Shown: positions 47,403 to 56,400 of the stretch, one piece after another
Layout: each line of letters begins with the position of its first letter
How positions within the stretch are numbered: position 1 is the stretch's first letter
Assembly (NCBI GenBank): GCA_907163375.1
Contig: CAJQUW010015440.1
Coordinates: 169,075-233,074, forward strand
Direction of reading: 5' to 3'
Length of the DNA: 64,000 nt
Origin: Prostheceraeus crozeri
Taxonomy: Eukaryota > Platyhelminthes > Polycladida > Euryleptidae
Notes under the pieces: model-generated
The model's database searches: none
The model's input: the letters and a program-made list of their open reading frames with translations, nothing else
What the model was told of the DNA's origin: nothing
Program-made: the position numbers and the translations under genes

Positions 47403-50400
47403 ACAGAGAACTCTAGACTTACCGATAATACAAACCTTCTGCATTAAATTTGATTTTCTTTGATCCTATCTGACAAGAAGATGAACCGGGTAGAGGAGAG
47501 CATGTCAGACGTGCATAGTCGCAGTAGTTATAAGGTGTCATAAGGTCGTCAGTGTGTGAAAGAAACTCTTGATGTTGGCTAAACAGCAAACTTATAGAAC
47601 GGATGGAACTGAAAAAAAGCGGACTACCTAGATTGTGTGGAATTTCGATCGATTCTCATGCCTTTCTAGTCGTGTCTCACAGCAACGGGCCATGCCTCAT
47701 TCGCGAGCTTGCATTCTTAACTCTCATACAGGCTATGATAAACCTGTATCGCCATTTTGGTGGCTGGACAGTGGCCAAAAGTTGAGCGACTTTCATGCTT
47801 TGTCCACTGTCCAGATAGCAAAATAATCTCGAATAATGGCACGTTGATGCGCGACAGAAAATCAGAACTGATTGAAGTTCGACAGAATTTGGGTGGTCCT
47901 TTTTTAATGATCAACTCTGTTTAATGCCTATTCATTTAAAATAATTTGCTGTGCTGCAATTCGAGGAAATGCGTAGGATTCGAGGATATTCGAGGATATC
48001 TCGAGGAAATTCGAGGATGCGTACATCTCAAGAATGATGAGCTACACTTACTTTCCTTCCAATGATGAAATGACGCCTGACTTGCCGCATCTGCCAAATC
48101 AAACGATAAATATTCGTCAAAAATTGAGATGTCAGACAGATATCTATACTCACCTGCCTTTGAATGAAATGATCTCCGTCGACTAGCGGCATCTGCAAAA
48201 TCAATGGAAATGAAAATTTGAAATTTCTGTTGACAGACGTCTACCCACTTGTTTTTGGTGGATTAGGTGCCTGATTTGACGGTTCTGCATGAAGAAAGAA
48301 AGATTTGAAGTCAAAGCAATAAATGAATGTCAAGACAATTATACTCACTGTCCAGTGGGTGGCATGCTTGACATGCTTTCTCTGCAACAACAAAAGAAAT
48401 TAAAATCAATGACACGAAACTGTCAACTTGAATCTCTCACCACTTTGCTCATCAATGTCTTTTATCGTTTTCTTTATAGCCATTCGACTTCCTCTCTGTA
48501 CCTGAGGTACATTTGATAGAGAAGCTGTAGATGTGCTGCAGTCTGCAAGATGATAATACCACCCTGGTTTACATGCGTTCTCCCAAATGACGATGTTGCA
48601 CTAGGTGACATGCCACGTTCCATTACGCGTAGTTACACGTGACCCTAAACATCTGTGGTTCCGCGTGACATTGCTGCAACATCTGTCGGCAGTCCTGCTA
48701 TATAGACTTTGCGTCTCTATCTTTGTGTTTGCATGTATCAGAGGCTAAACAATGTGAAAGAACCTCAATTTCATGCTCAGGGAAGACAGAACATGCTTCG
48801 TGGTTCATCCGTGGCTCAAGCAGCAACCCGGAAAACCGAAGACGACGCGTTAGCTATAAACGGTCGCCCACGCGTATTCATAAACATTCCCCATGTTTTG
48901 ACAGCATCAGATCAAGTGATTGCTGACTCTTAGTGCAGCGTATGTGTACGCGCATAGAAGTATAAACTGCTCTTAACCACGGATGTTTGGGGTGGTCCGT
49001 AATTACGCGTGAATTACGCGTCAATGTCACCTAGTGTAGTTTAAGCAATCAGTGCTGCTACTTTTGTGAATTTCAGCTTAAGCACTTTTTCACACTTTTC
49101 ATCGAAAGCGTTGTTTTTTTGTTTTTTTTCAAATGTGTTTTTTTCAAATGTCTGCCTTTTACCACTTAATTTCACACATTTTGTATGATCACATTCAACG
49201 AACTCCACCATGAGTGCCGCATGAGTGGATCGCATCATCATTATCACCCAGAGAATGTAATGGACGCTCCGTGGCGAAAGGCGGTACATTGCGTGTTATT
49301 TTATCAAAATGCCTCCACTTTCAAGGGAAATGACTGCTTCCGGGACCTGATCATTGTCAACCGGTGGAAGTCGCCATTGTTTAGGTGCCGCGTGTGCACG
49401 CATTGCTTTCAGTGTTTTAGTCGTCTAATATTATCGTGTTGGATCTCTGTGCCTACAACGGGGCAGCTTGTAAATACACTGTTTTGACCATAGAGTAAGT
49501 ATATTAGGTAGAGTGGTAACTCCGCGTTTGATAAATCCCAAATGTGTATACACTTTCGACTTTGTTAAATGAACTCAAGGGAGATACAGTCGGTATTGTC
49601 ACCAAATGTGAGATATGCAAATTTTTGAAGTTTTGAAGAAATTACAACGGAGTTGAGTGATCATGACTTTAATGCAGAAGGAAGGATGGCGTTTTACAGA
49701 TTTTCTTTGTCATGACAGACTTGGAGATTTAATGTTTGTGAAATTAGCAATTCGACGGATTCCTATTAATTTCATGCTCAACCTCAAGAGTATTTTCTTA
49801 AGCGTGATCATATCACAGGCAAAATCACATAATCAAAGACAATGACTTCATTTAACTTTGAAAGATGTAAATGGGTCCACATCAATATTCGATTCAAGAA
49901 ATGAAACATGAATTTAGTGAATCATAAAATCATGCCGATGAAAATTGAATTAGAAACTTGAAATTACAGCCAAGAAAGCACGAATGATATCGCGACATTT
50001 TCATGAAGACTTTCATTATACTACAATTCATGAAATTCCATTGATAATCAGTTTGATTTCCGCTTAGTTAATGCTTATTATCAAATATTTATTCCTTTTG
50101 ATATCCAACTTGTTGCATACTACTTACATAGAGGAGTCATCTCGGTAGTATATAAATTGGCAAAATTTTCATTTTTTTAAAACTGCTCAAATAATTTTTT
50201 GGACCACGGGAACGTAATCTCCGCAAAAAACTGAATCTTTTTATATAAAAATCTTCATTGTATACAGATACTTTTTCCGTCGACACTCTACCTATATATC
50301 CCTACTCTATGGTTTTGACTGTTGTTGATGAATTTCTGATCGCTCACTCAATAGTTCGGCAGCCAAAACGAGTTTCTGCAGGGAACGAGACTGAAAATGA

Positions 50401-53400
50401 GACTTTCACAGAATGATGTATATCCTATGCCTATAGGCATAGGATATACATTTCTGTATACACTCCATATCCTTTGCTTTATAAAGCAAAGCGTTTTAAG
50501 AGGCTAGCGCACTAGGGTTAATGTTCTCTTTAGTATGTCAACATTCTATTTCACGCAACCTCCTAAAATTCTAGTATGTCGCGCTTTAGGATGCATACTT
50601 CTTCGATTTTAGGAGGTGACAGTTTACCGTGTACTACGGATCGGCACGTCTGCCGAGATCTAGTGAGTTCCTCTTCTTGTCAGAAAAGATCAAAGAAAAA
50701 CACATGTCAATCCAATGGGACGCAGATTGCAGTTTTTGGATAAAATGAAATTTTCTATATTTTCGCCTATCAACTGGAAAGTATTACGTCTAAATTCACA
50801 ATTTTTTGACATGGAATGTCTTCAGGTCATTTCGTAAAATATTCATGTGCATTTATCGTACTTCTGATCGGCAATGTATGTGAGAATGTGGTTGAATGTG
50901 GATAAAGTTGCTCAAAATATTGGTGTTTGCCGACATTAAAAGGCTCGCTAAATCTAAATGTGTTTAGCTTCATAGACAGGGGTGCAAGAACATGAAAAGA
51001 AATGACCTGGAAATGCTGGCTGCCGAACTATAAACCTCTTTTCGTCATGCTTTGTTTTGCTATTTAACTCCCAGAGACCTGAAAGGGGCTTGTGGACCCC
51101 TCTCGCGAATTCTCAGCTTACTTGCTTGAATCGATGTCAAAACATTTGGAAGACTGATTTTAAGTAAAATAATGGTTTGTTTGCGTGCAGCTGAAAAATC
51201 GGAGATCAAATTTGTGAAGTTCTAGTCAGAGCTCCCAAAAGTCAATTGGACGACCATCTCAGGAATTCGGAGATATCAGACCTCCTCGCTACTTCAAGCT
51301 TCCAAAGAAGAGAAAAATGAAAGCTTAAATTCCACGCTTGACTTATGCACTGTATGGTGGCGGCTAGGGAAAAACAAATTCGAATTGTCCGAGCTGCATT
51401 TGAATATATTGAATGCTAATGACACAGCCTGGAGGTCAGATGAAGCATGTTTAAAGCTTAAATAACGGGCAAATATACCTCCACAATGGTGTTTACTGGG
51501 CCACCGCAGCAGACTGGTGCGAGAATGGCTGGACTTTCATTTCACAGCAAATGGATTAGACGACATGGTCCGATAGAGTGGCCAGCCCGCTCGCCATATT
51601 TGACACCGCTGAGTTTTTTCCTACGGACTGTTATCAAGAATCAAGTATACGCCGAATATCACGCAATGTCCTAGAGCTAGGACGGACAATTTGAAGAAGC
51701 TCTTGACAATTGTTTTTTGCACTGTGCCAAAATGATAGCCGAAATGTTATCGAAAGGCTACAACGGTGCATTCAACAGTGGCGAACAAAACATTTCAATC
51801 AGCAACTTCGTTTTAACTTACATGACTTCCTTGGCTGCATTGTGCTCCCGCAAACTTTTGGAATACAAGTTTGAGATAAAATGGGGCTTAATTTTTGAAC
51901 TCCCTGTATTTAATCTTTTGGATGACGTTCAGCCTTCTTAGTTAGCATATGCAAATATATGGTATTTATAGGTTAGCGACACTTGAGATCAAATGCATCA
52001 GAAGGTGGCTTTATTATGTTTATTGCTGCAATACGACATCAGATCCTTAATTTTATTGAAATTAATTTGCTCCGTGTAATATAACCCTCACTTTCCTTCA
52101 TTATTATAATTCCATTAATCCCTATCACAAATAGGCCAACCGTAGTCATAGCTGTTGCTGTTTTAGACCCTCAAGGTGTTTGTGAAGATCTCAAACTCAT
52201 CACTTGAGGCTGTGAAAACTTTGCCAATAGTCTATTTTTAATGTTGAAAGTAAGCATAACTTTCATTTTGTGCATTGTTATATGCCGAGGTTTTGACATG
52301 GACCAACAAGTCACCAGCGTTCATTTACGAGAGATAATAATGCTCGCATTAGCGTTCCTCTAGAACATCGCTCATGCACAAGCTTGATGAAAGAAAGAAA
52401 TAATTGAACTTTACAGCTAATGCATCATCATGGGCGGATATGCACAGAATCCTTTTATCATCTGATAGCAAAATGATTTCATGGAAATGTCTACACCCTC
52501 TGAGTTTCAGGCGGTCCATTTGACCTATTTATCAATTCAACTGAAATTAGATATCACATACAGAATCACAGTCAAAAGTGATGAATCTACATGGCCATGA
52601 GCGGTTGTCATGTCCACAGTAGAAAAATTGAAAATACATGATCCACTGGAGCAACAACCCATCAGGTCTCTGAGGGCAATATTCAACATCTTAATGGCTG
52701 ACGAAAATACAAGAAAATCGTTGCTTTCGCAAATGACGACGACACAATGACTTAGTCTTACCAATGGATCTACGAGCAACTGATAATCATCTATCAAAGA
52801 AAAGTTGACATACGCGGCAAATTCCATGAAAGACGTAGCCTAAAGTTTATCATCCCTTCATTTAACCTTTGAAAGTTGCATTTACTACAGCTAGTAACGT
52901 GCTCAATTTCTCCTTCAAATTATCCATTTCAACAAAACTGCTTATTATGACCTATAGGATTGTCGAATATGGTTTCTCACTCACCCTTGAATTTCAAGTG
53001 TGCTTTTGCTTTCAAGTTCAGAGATCGAAGATGACAACATTCTATATTCAGCCGCTGAAAGTAGTCGTCGTGTTTTCTGATGCGCCGTCCACATCCTTGA
53101 CAAGTATAAACCATCCTTGATAATGTCAATTGACTGATGCATGACTCGTTCGCCAGCTTTGCTACGAAATCAGGAAAAAATATTTTGTCGTCACTGACTC
53201 TCCAGTGGAACTCTTTTTCCTCAACGGTGACCGTTAGCCGCGATATGTGCAACTTCACTGGCTCTGTGATTCCTTCCAACTGACCATCTGAACGGCGAAG
53301 CCTTCCATTTTCCGATAGGAGTGTGAAATCCTCTGCCTGAAGATGTCTTGGTATTTTCTTGAATTCCTCGCATACGCGAATTTTGTTAGATGAAGAACTC

Positions 53401-56400
53401 GGCTTTTCAGCTTTTCCCAAATACTCAACGCTTGTACTCTTCGTGGCAATGATCACACCATGTTCAGGTATACAAATCTCCTGGATGGTTCTTGTCTTGT
53501 CAACTGGCTTTCCGTTGTATTGGAAAGCAAATCCTCTTAAGTGCTGAAGTACATTCATAAGTCTAGTGTGTGGCTTCACCTGACAGTGTCTCATTTGTCC
53601 ATTGATACTTATGTAAATGTTCTTCGTCAGAGTTGTTGTTGTCGATAGATTAACATTTTGTGCGATGATGGAAACTGTTTTCGAACCAGGAAATGTTTCA
53701 CCAATCTGACTCAACGAACAGTTTTCATCATGCGGAGTTTCATTTCCATGAGACTTGAACACCCAGTTTCCAGATAGACCCAAGCCCAACTGCCATTTAG
53801 TAGATATTTCATACAAAGGAGTGTCCGATGTGAATTCATACCTTTCCACAGATTCATCTTCAGCGGCGATTACGACTAACCAAATTTCTGTAATAGAAAA
53901 ACATTATATATTGTTGAAGCTGCTTTATGTTGAAGAAACCATAGATAATTTACTGCATATAGATATAATGAGTACAAAGTGAGCGCAATTTAGCTATGGT
54001 AAATTATGGGAAAGAGAAGGCAACAATTTATCCCACTATATGTTATTATACATACTATAGATATATTTCAGATGAGGTTAATAATTTCCATAATTGCCTT
54101 CTACGCTGATATCTCAAATTATTACCTCTAAGCACGGATATCTTATAATTTGTATAACTGGCATAGATTAAATATAGATATTTCACAAACCATTTTAATT
54201 AATATTTTCCATTATGAATATTTGCAATACTATCTTAATTTTCTCATGGATCAATGAAATTCAAATTTCTTAGAGATAGAAATCAAATACTAATGCCAAA
54301 ATGTCTGTCATCTTTTGAATTGCTTTGTAAAGGTTAAAAGATGTCTTGATATTTTGACCAGAAATATCGATGTATATAATTCAACTAACGGCTTCGGGAT
54401 ACCGTATTCTATACCGCGACATTTCTGATTTACAAATTTCTAGGTCATCCTTTAAGCGCGCTAAAGAATATCTAATTGACTATCTATGATGCGGTAAATG
54501 TGACCGGATCAGATTCACCAGGGACTACACTAAGATATCTCTATTATCTATAAACAAAAGTGCATTGTTTATCAAGCTACGGTCACTAGTGGAAATGAAA
54601 TGAAAACATATACTAGCCAAACAGAAGATGAGTTCAAGTCACGATTCAATTATCACAAAAAATCTCTCTCAAACTATCAATATATGAATGAAACAACACT
54701 GTCGAAACACATCTGGTCCCTGAAAGAAAATGATAAATCTTTTACAGTCGAGTGGGAAATATTAGAACAATAAAAGAAGTATAAAAGTGGTACACGATTT
54801 TCTTCAATATGTCAAGCAGAAAAATATCACATACTGACAAAATGCAACAGCAACATGCTAAACAAAAGAAATGAGATAATACCAACCTGCAGACATAGGA
54901 AAAGTGCCAACTTTCTTCCATCAAGTAAAAATTCTATGTTGGCCTAAATAAGATATTTTCTATATAACTTAACGTTTATAAATTTCCAGCAGTGAGACTT
55001 CTACTAGTGTGACTTTAAAATTCAAAACTTTAAACACTTCCTTTGTCAACTCGTATGATCATCGGTTCGCCGTGAAGCTAAAAGTACTTTTAGTTACGAA
55101 AGAAGGTTTTTTTCTAAAATTCCCGGATTTACCAATGTGGACAGATATCTTTGAAATCATGCATCCACGATTGAAATTCAAACTTCATTTAAAACGCGTT
55201 CTAATGCTCTTTTGCCAAGATCACTGATCTAGACTTTAACGGTGAATTCTTCAATGATAATGGTCTGTTGAATGATATATTTGCAACCGGGAGAGACGAC
55301 GAGGCTAAAACAGGATTACAGAAGGTGTGTCAATATCTGCAACAACATCCAAACACTCACTTCCATTATCTAGTGAGGAATGGAATGCACAAATGTCCGC
55401 TAAGATTCCTGAAACAACTAAAAGACATACAAAGTGGCAAAGAATATTTTTGATAGATGGCTGAAAGAACGGAGCCAAAATATATCGACTTCAGACTTAA
55501 ACTATCTCTCCTGACAGTCACTCAACATTAGATGACTTGACTAAGGGTTCCTTCAACACAGCCTTGCAGTACTTTTTCTTCGAGGTTTAGAAGAAGAATT
55601 TCCAATCGTTTCAGAGTAATCGTTTTGCCTCTACGCTGGAATCAATTACTGGTTGAACCATGAGGGCGGAAAAGTTGGAAACTTTTTACGGTTCCTGAGT
55701 TTGAGATGGCACGCCAAGCGTTGGATTTAGCCATGACGAAGTCTGCAACAACGACAGATTCAAGTCAGCTCTTCCTGTTTCCATTGTGCAAGAAGAGAAG
55801 TTTTGGATTAGGAGATTGAAGCAATGATTGAAACACCAGGTGACAGACAATTATCCAAAAAGGAACCATTCATCGGTCTGATTGTGTCGAGGTGTGCAGT
55901 AGCACAAATACAAAGATGAAATTGATATCACAATAACTCCGAAGAAAATCAACATTCACAAGTCTGATGGAGAATTCATATCTTTAGACTTTTAGTCAGA
56001 TTCTCAAGCAAGACTGTTTACTTTGGTCTTCCCCATAGTCATTAGTATTGACTGACATGATTCATGATATTCATTATTTGCACGAATAAAATTGTAGATA
56101 TCTATAGATATACAGATCAAAAAAGTTTAGATATCTTTTAGATCTTTCAGTCAAAATTAACCGGATATCAGAAAACTATGAAAGTGTTTTGCTGAGCATT
56201 TTGAATGACCTTTTCACTCAAGGCATCGCGAAAATTTCATCGCTTTAGTGAATCAACTGTGAAATTGATCCAGAGAAACCGTCAAACACAAATTTCAAAG
56301 CATCACAGAAGTATGTTATTGAGTTTATTCCAAACAAATTACTTAAATAAAATCATATGAAATATGTGCACTAGGCACCTTGTTTTCTTTGTTTTATGGT

